Below are positions 47,761 to 57,144 of a stretch of DNA of 64,000 bases, piece by piece. The position numbers were made by a program, and so were the translations under genes. Each line of letters opens with the position of its first letter. Positions within the stretch are counted from its first letter, which is position 1. The DNA is from Marinobacter shengliensis (GTDB lineage: Bacteria; Pseudomonadota; Gammaproteobacteria; Pseudomonadales; Oleiphilaceae). The stretch is taken from positions 1 through 64,000 of the forward strand of contig NZ_PXNO01000022.1 of NCBI RefSeq assembly GCF_003007715.1, given 5' to 3'. Under the pieces are notes generated by a model. That model was not told the DNA's origin and searched no databases. It saw only the letters and a list, made by a program, of their open reading frames with translations.

Positions 47761-49806
47761 TCAGGCCGCTTCGTCCGTGATGCCGGATTGTTTCAGCAGG
47801 GCATCCACCTGCGGTTCGCGGCCTCGGAAGGCTTTGAACAATTCCATGGGCTCCTGCGAGCCGCCTTTTTCCAGGATATTGTGCAGGAAAGCCTGGCCGG
47901 TTTCCGGGTCGAAGATGCCTTTTTCCTCGAACAGGGAGAAGGCGTCGGCGGCCAGCACTTCCGCCCATTTGTAGCTGTAGTAGCCCGCGGCGTAGCCACC
48001 CGCGAAGATGTGGGAGAAGCCGTTGGGGAACCGGTTGAACTCCGGCGCCTGGACCACGGCGATTTCTTCCCGGACTTTGCGGTGCATGTCCAGCGGGTTG
48101 GTGGGAGCCACGTCGGTGAATTCCGCGTGCAGGCGGAAGTCGAACAGTGAGAACTCGAGCTGGCGTATCATTCCCATACCAGACTGGAAGTTCTTGGCGG
48201 CCAGCAGCTTCTGCAGCAGGTCTTCCGGCAGTGGCTCGCCGGTTTCATGGTGGCTGGCGATCAGGGCCAGGGATTCCGGGTTCCAGCACCAGTTTTCCAG
48301 GAACTGGCTCGGCAGTTCGACGGCATCCCAGGCGACGCCGTTGATGCCGGATACATCCATTACCTCCACCTGCGTCAGCATATGGTGCAGGCCGTGGCCG
48401 AACTCGTGGAACAGGGTGGTGACTTCGTCATGGGTCAGCAGCGACGGTTTGCCATCCACCGGCGGGGTGAAGTTACAGGTCAGGAATGCCACCGGCAGCT
48501 GCAGCGTGCCACGCTGGTTGCGCCAGCGTACCCGGCAGTCGGCCATCCAGGCACCGCCGCGCTTGCCCTGGCGGGCGAACAGATCCAGGTAGAACCAGGC
48601 AATGGGCTGACCGTTACGGCTGATGCAGTAAGCTTTGGCGTCGTCATGCCAGGTTTCTACGTCTGCGTGCTCTTCAATTTGCACATCAAACAACTTCTCC
48701 GCCACCCGAAACAGGCCCGGCACCACTTTATCCACCGGGAACCAGGGGCGCAGGGTTTCGGGGGAAATGTCGTACTGCTTCTGGCGCAGCTTTTCGCTGT
48801 AGTAGCCGATATCCCAGGCCTGCAGGTCGTCTACACCGTATTCATCTTTCACAAACGCCTTCAGCTCGGCAAACTCCTTCTCCGCCTGAGGCTTGGACTT
48901 GGCCGCCAGCTGGTTCAGGAATTCCAGCACCTCGTCGACACTCCGGGCCATCTTGGTGGCCAGGGAACGCTCGGCGTAGTTATCAAAACCCAGCAGCTGG
49001 GCCAGCGCATGCCGGCGCTTAAGGATCTCCGCCATCACCGGTGTGTTGTCCCACTTGGCTGCATCCGGGCCTTGATCAGAGGCACGGGTCACAAACGCCT
49101 CGTACACCTCCCGGCGCAGTTCCCGGTTGTTGCAGTAGGTCATCACCGGGTAAAAGCTTGGGAAATCCAGAGTAATGACGTAACCATCCAGATCCTTCTG
49201 CCGCGCCGCCTGCTTGGCGCCCTCAATGGCGGTTTCCGGCAGGCCGGACAGCTCGTCCACGTCGGTAATCTGCTTGAACCAGTGCTGAGTGGCATCCAGC
49301 ACGTTATCACTGAACTTGTTGGACAACTCCGCCAGCTCCCGGGACAGGTCCGCGTAACGCTTCTTCTTGTCCTCCGGCAAGTCGACCCCGCCCAGGCGGA
49401 AATCCCGCAGCACGTTCTCGATGGATTTACGCTGGGGCTCACTCAATGCCTTGAAATCCTCCCGTGCGGCCAGTTTCTTGTAGGCCTCACACAGGGCACC
49501 GTTCTGGCTGACTTCGGTACTGTACTCGGTCAGCTTTTCCAGACAGTTCTTGTACACCTTGCGCAGGTCATCGTTGTTCATCACGCCGTTCAGGTGTGAA
49601 ATCACCGACCAGGCGTTGCTGAGCTTGTTCTCTAGCGCTTGCATCGGCTGGGCCAGGGTGTCCCAGGTTGGGTCGTCCTGCTGGGACAGCTCGGCAATTT
49701 TCATTCGATTCTCGCTGAGAATCTGGTCAATGGCTGTCTCCATGTGTTCGGTGCGGATATGACCGAACTTCGGCAACAAGTCATCTGTCAAAAGCGGGTT
49801 ATTCAT
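47761..49806 (-). CDS. prlC: Oligopeptidase A (M3 metallopeptidase)
   Basis: 681 residues, the same as enterobacterial PrlC. The zinc site HEFGHGLHH (HExxH) and a downstream glutamate region (ENWCWNPESL) are visible. It degrades short peptides, including cleaved signal peptides, in the cytoplasm. The ATG at 49806 is preceded by GGGGA. yheV lies 57 bp downstream. Confidence 0.95.
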   Translation of the reverse strand: MNNPLLTDDLLPKFGHIRTEHMETAIDQILSENRMKIAELSQQDDPTWDTLAQPMQALENKLSNAWSVISHLNGVMNNDDLRKVYKNCLEKLTEYSTEVSQNGALCEAYKKLAAREDFKALSEPQRKSIENVLRDFRLGGVDLPEDKKKRYADLSRELAELSNKFSDNVLDATQHWFKQITDVDELSGLPETAIEGAKQAARQKDLDGYVITLDFPSFYPVMTYCNNRELRREVYEAFVTRASDQGPDAAKWDNTPVMAEILKRRHALAQLLGFDNYAERSLATKMARSVDEVLEFLNQLAAKSKPQAEKEFAELKAFVKDEYGVDDLQAWDIGYYSEKLRQKQYDISPETLRPWFPVDKVVPGLFRVAEKLFDVQIEEHADVETWHDDAKAYCISRNGQPIAWFYLDLFARQGKRGGAWMADCRVRWRNQRGTLQLPVAFLTCNFTPPVDGKPSLLTHDEVTTLFHEFGHGLHHMLTQVEVMDVSGINGVAWDAVELPSQFLENWCWNPESLALIASHHETGEPLPEDLLQKLLAAKNFQSGMGMIRQLEFSLFDFRLHAEFTDVAPTNPLDMHRKVREEIAVVQAPEFNRFPNGFSHIFAGGYAAGYYSYKWAEVLAADAFSLFEEKGIFDPETGQAFLHNILEKGGSQEPMELFKAFRGREPQVDALLKQSGITDEAA

Positions 49807-49868
49807 AAGTCCCCTTCTCAGCTGTTCGTCTTTAGGGTAGCTTCCCGTTTATCAAGTATTGGCGATTG

Positions 49869-49977
49869 GTGCGTGTGGGGTAGGCCTTTCCAAAACACGC
49901 TGTGAATACATCCTTGTACGCTCTGCTCCGCCATCCCTGGCTCCGCAAGGTTTTGGAAAGGCCTACCCCACACGCAC
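49869..49977. repeat. Long hairpin, family C, in a divergent promoter region
   Basis: A perfect 28-bp stem (49869-49896 with 49950-49977) encloses a 53-nt loop rich in CTCCGCC/CTCCGC motifs. It lies between prlC and the divergently transcribed carbonic anhydrase gene, so a simple end-of-gene terminator role does not fit. The architecture is like families A and B, but the core is different. Confidence 0.9.
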
Positions 49978-50014
49978 CCCCAATCTTCGGGAAAACGAGA
50001 TACAGGTATATGTA

Positions 50015-50554
50015 ATGGCAAATGTACGAACTCACAAGGGTATCACACCACAATTTGGTGAACGGACCTGGGTAGATGAGAGCGCCGTGGTCATCGGCGA
50101 TGTCCAGATGGGCGAAGACTGCTCGGTCTGGCCCATGACCGTCATCCGCGGTGACATGCACAAAATCCGCATCGGCGACCGCTGCAGCATTCAGGATGGC
50201 TCCGTTCTGCATATCACCCACGCCAGCGACTTCAACCCTGGAGGCTGGCCGTTAATCATTGGTGATGACGTGACCGTTGGCCATAAAGCCCTTTTGCATG
50301 GCTGTACCATTGGCAGCCGGGTGCTGGTGGGCATGGGGTGCACGGTGATGGACGGCGCCATCGTGGAAGACGAAGTGATTATCGGGGCTGGCACCCTGGT
50401 GCCGCCGGGCAAGCGGCTGGAGTCGGGATACCTGTACGTGGGCTCGCCGTGCAAGCAGGCCCGGGCACTGTCAGACAAGGAGCGCACGTTTTTCAAATAC
50501 ACCGCAGCCAACTACGTGAAGCTCAAAGACCAGTATCTTAACGACGCGTCATAA
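50015..50554 (+). CDS. Gamma carbonic anhydrase family protein
   Basis: 179 residues from the ATG at 50015. Left-handed beta-helix hexapeptide repeats (VVIGDV, CSVWPM, SIQDGS and others) and the metal-site histidines in VLHITHAS and VGHKALLHG. It matches the YrdA/PaaY-type gamma carbonic anhydrases, homotrimers that may hydrate CO2 or act in assembly. The ORF extension upstream runs through the family C hairpin and is not coding. Confidence 0.9.
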   Translation: MANVRTHKGITPQFGERTWVDESAVVIGDVQMGEDCSVWPMTVIRGDMHKIRIGDRCSIQDGSVLHITHASDFNPGGWPLIIGDDVTVGHKALLHGCTIGSRVLVGMGCTVMDGAIVEDEVIIGAGTLVPPGKRLESGYLYVGSPCKQARALSDKERTFFKYTAANYVKLKDQYLNDAS

Positions 50555-50616
50555 AGTGGTCTGAATACCGTGGCGCTGCCGTATGTTTCCGTGCCGTTAC
50601 AAGCCGGGAGACAACC

Positions 50617-50862
50617 GTGGATCTGACAGACACCACCCATCAACGTGCATTGTTGTATCTTCGTGCCGTAAAGCACGATGCCTGCCCCGTTGCTCTGTCC
50701 CGCCTGCAACATGTGGTTGACCGGCACTGTTACGGGGCGGGCAATGCAGATCTGAACCATGTTCTGCCTGCCATTCAGCGTTCTCTTTCGACAGACACTG
50801 ACAAGCACCAGGCTACCCCGCCGAAACTTACCCGCAGCCGGATCGGGTACCAGGGTGACTGA
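50617..50862 (+). CDS. Small ORF upstream of opgH, hypothetical
   Basis: 81 codons from a GTG, preceded by GGGAG. It overlaps the opgH start by 8 bp, which suggests translational coupling. The N-terminal half is helical (HQRALLYLRAVKHDACPVALSRL), and the C-terminus is basic and disordered. I do not recognise it; codon use looks normal for the window. It could instead be a leader peptide. Confidence 0.5.
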   Translation: MDLTDTTHQRALLYLRAVKHDACPVALSRLQHVVDRHCYGAGNADLNHVLPAIQRSLSTDTDKHQATPPKLTRSRIGYQGD

Positions 50863-52963
50863 ACCCCGTTGGCAGACTGTCGCCTACAAGCGGCGCGCTT
50901 TGCTCGCACTGCTGGTGCTGGGGCAGACAACTTTCGGCGTTTGGCTGCTTTCCCATAGCCTGTCCATGACCCAACAGGGGTGGCCCGCGGTACTGTTGGT
51001 TGTTCTGTTTTCCATTCTGTTTACCTGGATAGGCCTCGGGTTCTGGACCGCGGTGTTCGGCTTTGCAATGCTCAGGCGCGGGGGCGATCCCCACAGCCTC
51101 AGCCGCCGGTTCTCAGGGTGTGCGGGCGCCGGGCCGTTCAAAGGCCGGCTGGCGTTGGTGATGCCAGTCTGTCACGAACCGGTGCAACGTTCCCTCGGTA
51201 ATCTTCAGGCTGTGTATCAAGAGCTTGAAGACAAGGGCTGGCACAACCAACTTGATGTCTATGTGTTGTCCGACAGTCAGGACCCGGAAGTCTGGCTTGA
51301 GGAGCAGGCAATCTGCGCTGAATTGAGCGCCGGTATGGCTGCCGGCAACCGGCTTTTTTACCGCCGCCGGCGAGTGAACCTGAACTTTAAAAGCGGCAAC
51401 ATCGCCGATTTCCTCCGACGATGGGGCGCCCGATACCGTTACATGGTGGTGCTGGACGCCGACAGCCTGCTCACAGCCTCAGCGATTGAAAAACTCGTTC
51501 AGTTGATGGAACAGCGTCCCCGGGCCGGCATTATCCAGACCGCACCCAGGCTGGTACGGGCGGATACCCGCTTTGCCAGGCTGCAACAGTTCGCCAATCG
51601 GTGCTATGGCCGAATCCACAGTGCCGGCCTGGCAGCCATTCAACTGGGTGATGCCAATTACTGGGGCCACAATGCCATTATCCGGGTAGCACCGTTCATG
51701 GCCCACTGCGGTTTGCGAAAGTTACGGGGTTGGGGGCTTTTTCGTGGCCCGATATTGAGTCACGACTATCTCGAATCTGCGCTTATGGGCCGCGCCGGTT
51801 TCGAGGTGTGGCTGGAACCGGCCATCGCCGGCAGCTATGAGGAATCACCGCCCACCCTCGGAGACGACCTGATTCGCGACCGTCGCTGGTGCCGGGGCAA
51901 CCTGCAGCACCTGGTCCCCTTGCTCACGATGACCAAGCTGCGTTTTGCCCACCGCCTGGCGCTACTCACCGGCATTCTGGCTTATCTGGCCTCACCCCTG
52001 TGGTTGGCGTTTCTTGCCTTGTCTGGCTACCTCGCCATGGCGGGAACACCGGTTAGCCAACCGTTGCCCGGGCTGATCGGGGTGTCGTCCACAGGCTGGA
52101 ACCTGGCTGGAGCCTGCCTGATCGGGCTCACCGTAACAACGCTGCTGGGCCCGCGGATTCTGGCACTGGTAGACCAGTGCCTTGCCCGGCGCGAGAGGCT
52201 GTTTGGTGGCCGGTGGCGGATGGCAGCCAGCACGGTCATTGAAACCCTGATATCACTGATACTGGCACCCATCCGAATGATCGCCCATAGCGGCCATGTC
52301 GCCGGTGCAGTCGTGAATAGCAGCTTGCGTTGGCAGGGGCAGAATCGAACCGGTGCCGGTGGGCTGGAGGAAGCGCTTCAGCACTTTGCCCGGCCCGCAC
52401 TGGTGTGCGCCGGCGTACTGATTTTGATCCAGTGGTTCAGCCCGAACCTGACGCTCTGGGCCCTGCCGGTCACGATTCCGGTGCTGATTGCGCCGTTACT
52501 CACGGTGTGGCTAGCGGGCAAGCGCACCGGCCAACAAATGGTCATTCCCGAACAGGCATCCCCTGTGCCAGTCATCGCTCGCGCTTCGATGGACCACCCG
52601 CAGAACAATCGCCTGCCATCACTGAGCTGGTTCGAACAGACAGTGCTATCTCCCCGTTACCACTGTTGGCGGCAACGCCAACCCGGCCCCTCCGGGGGGA
52701 GCAAGCAACGGGTGTTGAATGCCCTGGTTAACCAGTGTGCAGCACAGGGCCCCGGCGCACTCACCAGCAGCCAGATCAGCCTGCTCTGCGACCACCCTGA
52801 AGCCATGCAATCTCTGCATCTCAAGGCTTGGCAGTCTGAGCCCGACTCACCTTGGGGTAGGGCACTTGCCCGACTGAGCCTGAACCTGAGCCCGATACAA
52901 ACCGCTACTCACACCCACAGAAACCAACCGGAGCACTCCCCATGGATCGGCGTCGCCTCCTGA
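50855..52963 (+). CDS. opgH: Glucan glucosyltransferase OpgH (MdoH)
   Basis: 702 residues from the GTG at 50855. Membrane segments near the N-terminus are followed by a GT2 glycosyltransferase domain with LDADSLL (DxD type), a GHNAIIRV segment and the RDRRWCRGNLQ acceptor-binding motif, then C-terminal membrane segments. It makes the beta-1,2 backbone of osmoregulated periplasmic glucans. It is shorter than E. coli MdoH (about 847) and lacks most of its N-terminal cytoplasmic region. Its end overlaps opgD by 22 bp. Confidence 0.92.
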   Translation: MTEPRWQTVAYKRRALLALLVLGQTTFGVWLLSHSLSMTQQGWPAVLLVVLFSILFTWIGLGFWTAVFGFAMLRRGGDPHSLSRRFSGCAGAGPFKGRLALVMPVCHEPVQRSLGNLQAVYQELEDKGWHNQLDVYVLSDSQDPEVWLEEQAICAELSAGMAAGNRLFYRRRRVNLNFKSGNIADFLRRWGARYRYMVVLDADSLLTASAIEKLVQLMEQRPRAGIIQTAPRLVRADTRFARLQQFANRCYGRIHSAGLAAIQLGDANYWGHNAIIRVAPFMAHCGLRKLRGWGLFRGPILSHDYLESALMGRAGFEVWLEPAIAGSYEESPPTLGDDLIRDRRWCRGNLQHLVPLLTMTKLRFAHRLALLTGILAYLASPLWLAFLALSGYLAMAGTPVSQPLPGLIGVSSTGWNLAGACLIGLTVTTLLGPRILALVDQCLARRERLFGGRWRMAASTVIETLISLILAPIRMIAHSGHVAGAVVNSSLRWQGQNRTGAGGLEEALQHFARPALVCAGVLILIQWFSPNLTLWALPVTIPVLIAPLLTVWLAGKRTGQQMVIPEQASPVPVIARASMDHPQNNRLPSLSWFEQTVLSPRYHCWRQRQPGPSGGSKQRVLNALVNQCAAQGPGALTSSQISLLCDHPEAMQSLHLKAWQSEPDSPWGRALARLSLNLSPIQTATHTHRNQPEHSPWIGVAS

Positions 52964-54519
52964 AATTCGGACTGGCACTGGCCGCTGGTGCCCCCCTTGC
53001 CCTGTCCGGCACCGGGCGAGCACTGGCCAGCGTTGCCGGCTCCGCCGGGCAGGTTTTTAGTGCCCGTTGGCTCCGGGAACACGCCCGGATATTGGCGGCC
53101 CAACCTTATCGCGCCCCCCAGAACCCCCTGCCGCCAAGCCTGCAATCCCTCAATTGGGACCAATATCAAGCCATACGCTACCGGCCAGAACAGGCACTTT
53201 GGCGGGAACGAGACAGCGCCTTTCAGGTCCAGTTCTTTCATTTGGGCCTCTACTTCCAGGAGCCCGTGCACTTCTACGAAGTGGTCAATGGCAGGGCCCA
53301 CGCCTTGCCCTACCGGAACGAAAACTTCGACTATGGCGACAATGACGCGTTTGATGACCTGCCAGACAGCCTCGGCTACGCCGGATTCCGCGTGCATTTT
53401 CACCAGGACTTCAGCCGGGACATCGCAGCATTTCTGGGCGCAAGCTACTTTCGGGCGGTGGGGGAGTCGCGCCAGTACGGTCTGTCAGCCCGCGGCCTGG
53501 CGATCAATACCGGGCTGCCGCAGCCCGAGGAATTTCCTCGCTTCACCACCTTCTGGCTTGAACGCCCAGCCGAAGGCGACCTGTCACTGACGGTCCATGC
53601 CCTGCTGGATTCGCCGAGTGTGACCGGCGCCTACCGGTTTGTGATTCATCCCGGTGCCAACCTGACCATGGACGTGGAGGCCACCCTTTACCCCCGCAAG
53701 GAGCTGACACGCTTCGGGCTCGCGCCGCTCACCAGCATGTACCAGACCGGTGAGAATGATCGGCGCATGGCCAATGACTGGCGCCCGGAAATCCACGATT
53801 CCGATGGCCTGGCGATCTGGACCGGCAACGGCGAGCGCATCTGGCGCCCCCTGACCAATCCACAGCAACTGACGGTCAGCCATTTCGTCGATAACCAACC
53901 CCGGGGATTTGGCCTTCTGCAACGAGATCGGGATTTCAGCAACTACCAGGATGATGGCGTGTTTTACGAACAGCGGCCCAGTCTTTGGGTAACCCCCCAA
54001 GGTAACTGGGGCGAGGGCGCCTTGATGCTGGTGGAGATTCCGACACTCGATGAAACCTTTGACAACATCGTGGCCTTCTGGAATCCGAAGGAGTCCTGGC
54101 GGCCCGGAAAAGCCTACCCCATCGGGTACCGGCTCACCTGGGGCGAAACCATGCCGGATCAAAATCCGGAGCTTGGCGCCGTGGTCGCCACCCGCACCGG
54201 GGTTGGCGGCGTCATCGGTCAACCCAGAACCTACTTTTCCCGGCGCTTTGCGGTGGACTTTGCCGGCGGGAGCCTTTCAATGATGGACCGTCATGCCGGG
54301 GTCGAGGCAGTCGTGAGTGCCAGCCGGGGCAAGGTAGAACTGGTATCGGCCAGGCCGCTGCACGCCATCAACGGCTTCCGCGCCATGTTTGATCTGATTC
54401 CGGATGATGACACCAGCCCGATAGACCTGCGCCTTTACCTGAGAATAGGCTCCCAGGCACTGACTGAAACCTGGCTGTACCAGTACGCGCCACCACCGCC
54501 CGAGGCCAGATCGTTCTGA
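52942..54519 (+). CDS. opgD: Periplasmic glucan biosynthesis protein OpgD/OpgG
   Basis: 525 residues with a twin-arginine signal (RRRLLKFGLALAAG), which favours OpgD over the Sec-exported OpgG. The mature protein has the family segments FQVQFFHLGLYF, YFRAVGESRQYGLSARGLAI and GLLQRDRDFSNYQDD. It shapes or branches the glucan in the periplasm. It is coupled to opgH (22-bp overlap) and to the next gene (1-bp overlap). Confidence 0.92.
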   Translation: MDRRRLLKFGLALAAGAPLALSGTGRALASVAGSAGQVFSARWLREHARILAAQPYRAPQNPLPPSLQSLNWDQYQAIRYRPEQALWRERDSAFQVQFFHLGLYFQEPVHFYEVVNGRAHALPYRNENFDYGDNDAFDDLPDSLGYAGFRVHFHQDFSRDIAAFLGASYFRAVGESRQYGLSARGLAINTGLPQPEEFPRFTTFWLERPAEGDLSLTVHALLDSPSVTGAYRFVIHPGANLTMDVEATLYPRKELTRFGLAPLTSMYQTGENDRRMANDWRPEIHDSDGLAIWTGNGERIWRPLTNPQQLTVSHFVDNQPRGFGLLQRDRDFSNYQDDGVFYEQRPSLWVTPQGNWGEGALMLVEIPTLDETFDNIVAFWNPKESWRPGKAYPIGYRLTWGETMPDQNPELGAVVATRTGVGGVIGQPRTYFSRRFAVDFAGGSLSMMDRHAGVEAVVSASRGKVELVSARPLHAINGFRAMFDLIPDDDTSPIDLRLYLRIGSQALTETWLYQYAPPPPEARSF

Positions 54520-56087
54520 TGCTGGCCGCCTTTGTATTGCTTAACGGGCTGTTGCTGCTACCCGCCATGGCACTTTCGGGCCCGGCGCCCTGGCTGGCGC
54601 TGGAAGCCCTGTTTATCTGGTGGCTGTTACACCGGCTGCCCAGCCAGCGTAACCGACTGGTACTGCTGTTCTCGAGCCTTTACGCCCTGATGGTCTTGCT
54701 GATTGCGGCCGACGCGCTGGTCCGTCAGAGCCTGGGGCGGGGCCTGAATCTGTATCTGGAAGTGAGCTTGCTGGATGCCGCCTGGCATCTGCTCCGCACC
54801 AACCTGGGTATCCCGGGGGCCGTACTGGTTTTGGTCGCGCTGATCCTGACGGCGGCCCTCGTGGCCTGGGTGTTTCGCCGGCTCGGACTGCACCTCGCCC
54901 GAACGCTGCCGTTACGGGGGCGGGCCCTGGGGCTCAGCGCCACGGCATTGCTCACGCTGGCCATACTGACCCCTTGGGTAGGGAGCCCGGCCCTGGCCTT
55001 CGTCGCCAATCAGGGATCGTTGATCAAACACACGCATCAGGCCACCTCGGCTTTTCGTGCCGGCCTGGAACAACAACCAACCGCCAGCCGGCAACCGCGC
55101 GCACTGCCGGGCCTGGCCAATACCGATGTGGTATTGGCCTTCGTGGAATCCTACGGCATCTCCGGGCTTACCGATGAACGTTACCGGCCGGTATTGGGCC
55201 CCAGGCTGGCCACCTTGGCCGAACAGCTGGATAGTGCCGGCCTGACCGTCGCCACCGGCCGCCTGAAAGCACCCATCCAGGGCGGGCAATCCTGGCTCGG
55301 CCATCTCTCGGTGCTCAGTGGGCAGTGGATCAACACCCAGATTGCCTATGAAGCGCTGCTGAGCAGCAACTACGCCACGTTGATCGATGATTTCCGGGTG
55401 ACCGGGCATCAGACCATGGCGGTGATGCCCGCCATCACCCGGGAATGGCCGGAAGGTCAGCTATTTGGCTACCACCGCATTTATGATCAAGACGCGCTCG
55501 GTTACCAGGGGCCAGCGTTCAACTGGGTCACCATGCCCGATCAGTTCACCTGGCACCGGTTCGAACAGCTGCGACAGGCAACGCCGTCCCCGGTGTTCGC
55601 GGAGCTGGCACTGATCAGCAGCCACGCTCCCTGGGTGCCGATACTGCCAGTGCTGGACGACTGGGACAGCATTGGAGATGGCCGGATTTTCCAGCAATGG
55701 GAAGGCGCTGGCGAGGCGCCCGCCTCGCTCTGGCGGGATCCGGAACGGGTGCGGGAACATTACATTCAGGCCATCGATTACGCCCTGGCCGTTGCCGGAG
55801 ACTACGCGGCTCGCTACCTCACTGACGAGTCACTGCTATTCATACTGGGTGATCACCAGCCAGCGCCACTCATCACTGGAGACGATGCCAGCAGAGATGT
55901 GATCATTCATGTGATCAGCCGCAACCCGACACTGGTAAACCCTTTTCTGAACGGAGACCTGTCAGGATTCCGGCCTGGTACCCTGCCGGATGAACATACC
56001 GATGGCGCCCCCATGAGCCGATTTCGGGCATTTCTGCTCACGCAGTTTGGCGAACCTTCAAGGCCCTTGATGCAGGTCAAAAAGTAA
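54519..56087 (+). CDS. Membrane alkaline-phosphatase-fold transferase/sulfatase-like protein in the glucan operon
   Basis: 522 residues. About five N-terminal membrane segments (1-165) are followed by a periplasmic alkaline-phosphatase-type domain. Metal- and nucleophile-region motifs are VLAFVESYG, KAPIQGGQSWLGHLSVLSG and LFILGDHQP. It resembles the LTA-synthase/phosphoglycerol transferase class. A role in adding phosphoglycerol or another group to periplasmic glucan is inferred from the operon and from E. coli MdoB as a model. The usual Thr nucleophile is a serine or is placed differently, so activity is uncertain. Confidence 0.75.
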   Translation: MLAAFVLLNGLLLLPAMALSGPAPWLALEALFIWWLLHRLPSQRNRLVLLFSSLYALMVLLIAADALVRQSLGRGLNLYLEVSLLDAAWHLLRTNLGIPGAVLVLVALILTAALVAWVFRRLGLHLARTLPLRGRALGLSATALLTLAILTPWVGSPALAFVANQGSLIKHTHQATSAFRAGLEQQPTASRQPRALPGLANTDVVLAFVESYGISGLTDERYRPVLGPRLATLAEQLDSAGLTVATGRLKAPIQGGQSWLGHLSVLSGQWINTQIAYEALLSSNYATLIDDFRVTGHQTMAVMPAITREWPEGQLFGYHRIYDQDALGYQGPAFNWVTMPDQFTWHRFEQLRQATPSPVFAELALISSHAPWVPILPVLDDWDSIGDGRIFQQWEGAGEAPASLWRDPERVREHYIQAIDYALAVAGDYAARYLTDESLLFILGDHQPAPLITGDDASRDVIIHVISRNPTLVNPFLNGDLSGFRPGTLPDEHTDGAPMSRFRAFLLTQFGEPSRPLMQVKK

Positions 56088-56098
56088 CCAGAGGGGTG

Positions 56099-56127
56099 CT
56101 TGAAAACAAACCGGGCGATCCTATATT
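56099..56127 (+). promoter_or_regulatory. Possible sigma-32 (heat-shock) promoter of the small heat-shock gene
   Basis: CTTGAA-N15-CCTATATT agrees with the sigma-32 pattern CTTGAA-N13-17-CCCCATNT, with changes in the C-run. It implies a leader of about 105 nt before the ATG at 56242. Confidence 0.5.
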
Positions 56128-56241
56128 CGTGAATAGCAGAAGTTCACGGAGTCCATCCGGCTGGCGCCACCGGTATGGAGCTGTTCCGCGAGCGAAGCTG
56201 ATGAAAATCTCAGGTTCGACATCGTTAAAGGAGGAGTTCCT

Positions 56242-56697
56242 ATGAGCAATCTGACCCGCTGGAATCCGATCGGCGAATTCGAAGACATGATGAACCGCTA
56301 CAACCGGATGTTCGGGCTTGCACGCACCAATGGCGAACGGGAAGGTAAAGACCTGTTCAGTCGCAGCGACTGGGCTCCGGCTGTGGATATCAAGGAAACG
56401 GCCGAAGCCTTCACTGTAGAAGCCGAATTACCCGGCATGAACAAGGACGATGTGAAGGTGACCGTGCACGATGGCGTGCTCACCATTCAGGGCGAGCGCA
56501 AGCACGAGGAAGAGACCAGTGACAAGAAGCACCACCGCATCGAGCGGGTCTACGGTAGCTTCCTGCGCCGGTTCACGTTGCCGGACAATGTGGACGAGAA
56601 CAGTGTGAAAGCCAACTTCAAGGACGGCCTGCTGACTTTGAGCATCCAAAAGGCCGAACCCAAAGAGCCCAAAGCCATCGAAGTAGAAGTGCAGTAA
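56242..56697 (+). CDS. Small heat-shock protein (Hsp20/alpha-crystallin)
   Basis: 151 residues. The alpha-crystallin domain spans about 45-135 with ELPGMNKDDVKVTV, GVLTIQGERKHE and FLRRFTLPDNVD, then the C-terminal LSIQKAEPKEPKAIEVEVQ. It is a holdase chaperone that binds unfolding proteins in the cytoplasm. A strong AAAGGAGG lies 8 bp upstream. The leader may be temperature-responsive. Confidence 0.94.
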   Translation: MSNLTRWNPIGEFEDMMNRYNRMFGLARTNGEREGKDLFSRSDWAPAVDIKETAEAFTVEAELPGMNKDDVKVTVHDGVLTIQGERKHEEETSDKKHHRIERVYGSFLRRFTLPDNVDENSVKANFKDGLLTLSIQKAEPKEPKAIEVEVQ

Positions 56698-56708
56698 GGC
56701 GATGTTCG

Positions 56709-56745
56709 GGCCGGGGCTCAGTTCCCGGCCGTTGCCTTTTGTTTT
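56709..56745. terminator. Bidirectional-type terminator after the small heat-shock gene
   Basis: A hairpin GGCCGGG (56709-56715) with CCCGGCC (56724-56730) and an 8-nt loop is followed by TTGCCTTTTGTTTT. It lies between convergent genes, just past the heat-shock stop and overlapping the end of the PA4642 family gene. Confidence 0.7.
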
Positions 56746-57035
56746 GCGCCGGCTTTTTCCAGAGCCCGGGCGTAGTCGCTGCTGCGACGGTGCTGTGACA
56801 CCCGGTCCAAGATGGTCTGGCCGTGCTCATCTTCGGCGTTTAGATCGCGTCCGGCTTCCACAAAGAACGCCAAAAACCGTTCGAAATCACCTGCCCGCAT
56901 GGACTCATAGGCGCGAATCAGCACGAAATGATCCGGGTTCAGGTTCTTGTCCCAGGGTGACAGATCGAGAAAGCTTTTAACCCGCTCGTCACTCCACTCT
57001 TCTCCAATAACCTTCGGTTTATCTGGTCCGCTCAT
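56718..57035 (-). CDS. PA4642 family protein
   Basis: 105 residues from the ATG at 57035 (MSGPDKPKV). Typical segments are GEEWSDERVKSFL, PDHFVLIRAYESMRAGDF and DEHGQTILDRVSQHRRS. It is a small soluble protein of unknown function, conserved in Pseudomonas-like genomes. Confidence 0.85.
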   Translation of the reverse strand: MSGPDKPKVIGEEWSDERVKSFLDLSPWDKNLNPDHFVLIRAYESMRAGDFERFLAFFVEAGRDLNAEDEHGQTILDRVSQHRRSSDYARALEKAGAKQKATAGN

Positions 57036-57144
57036 GCTGAAAACTCCCGTTATCTGCCAAGGTTTGAGCGGCACAGTATAAGGCTTTGAATCTGCATCAC
57101 TTATATGAATGCACTATGAGAATCTGCACTCAGGCTATAAGCGT

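Noticed and set aside
48247..49599. Plus-strand ORF of 450 codons
   Set aside because: Antisense to prlC, which is complete with its HExxH motif.
49859..50014. N-terminal extension of the carbonic anhydrase
   Set aside because: The extension reads through the perfect family C hairpin, and the family N-terminus begins at 50015.
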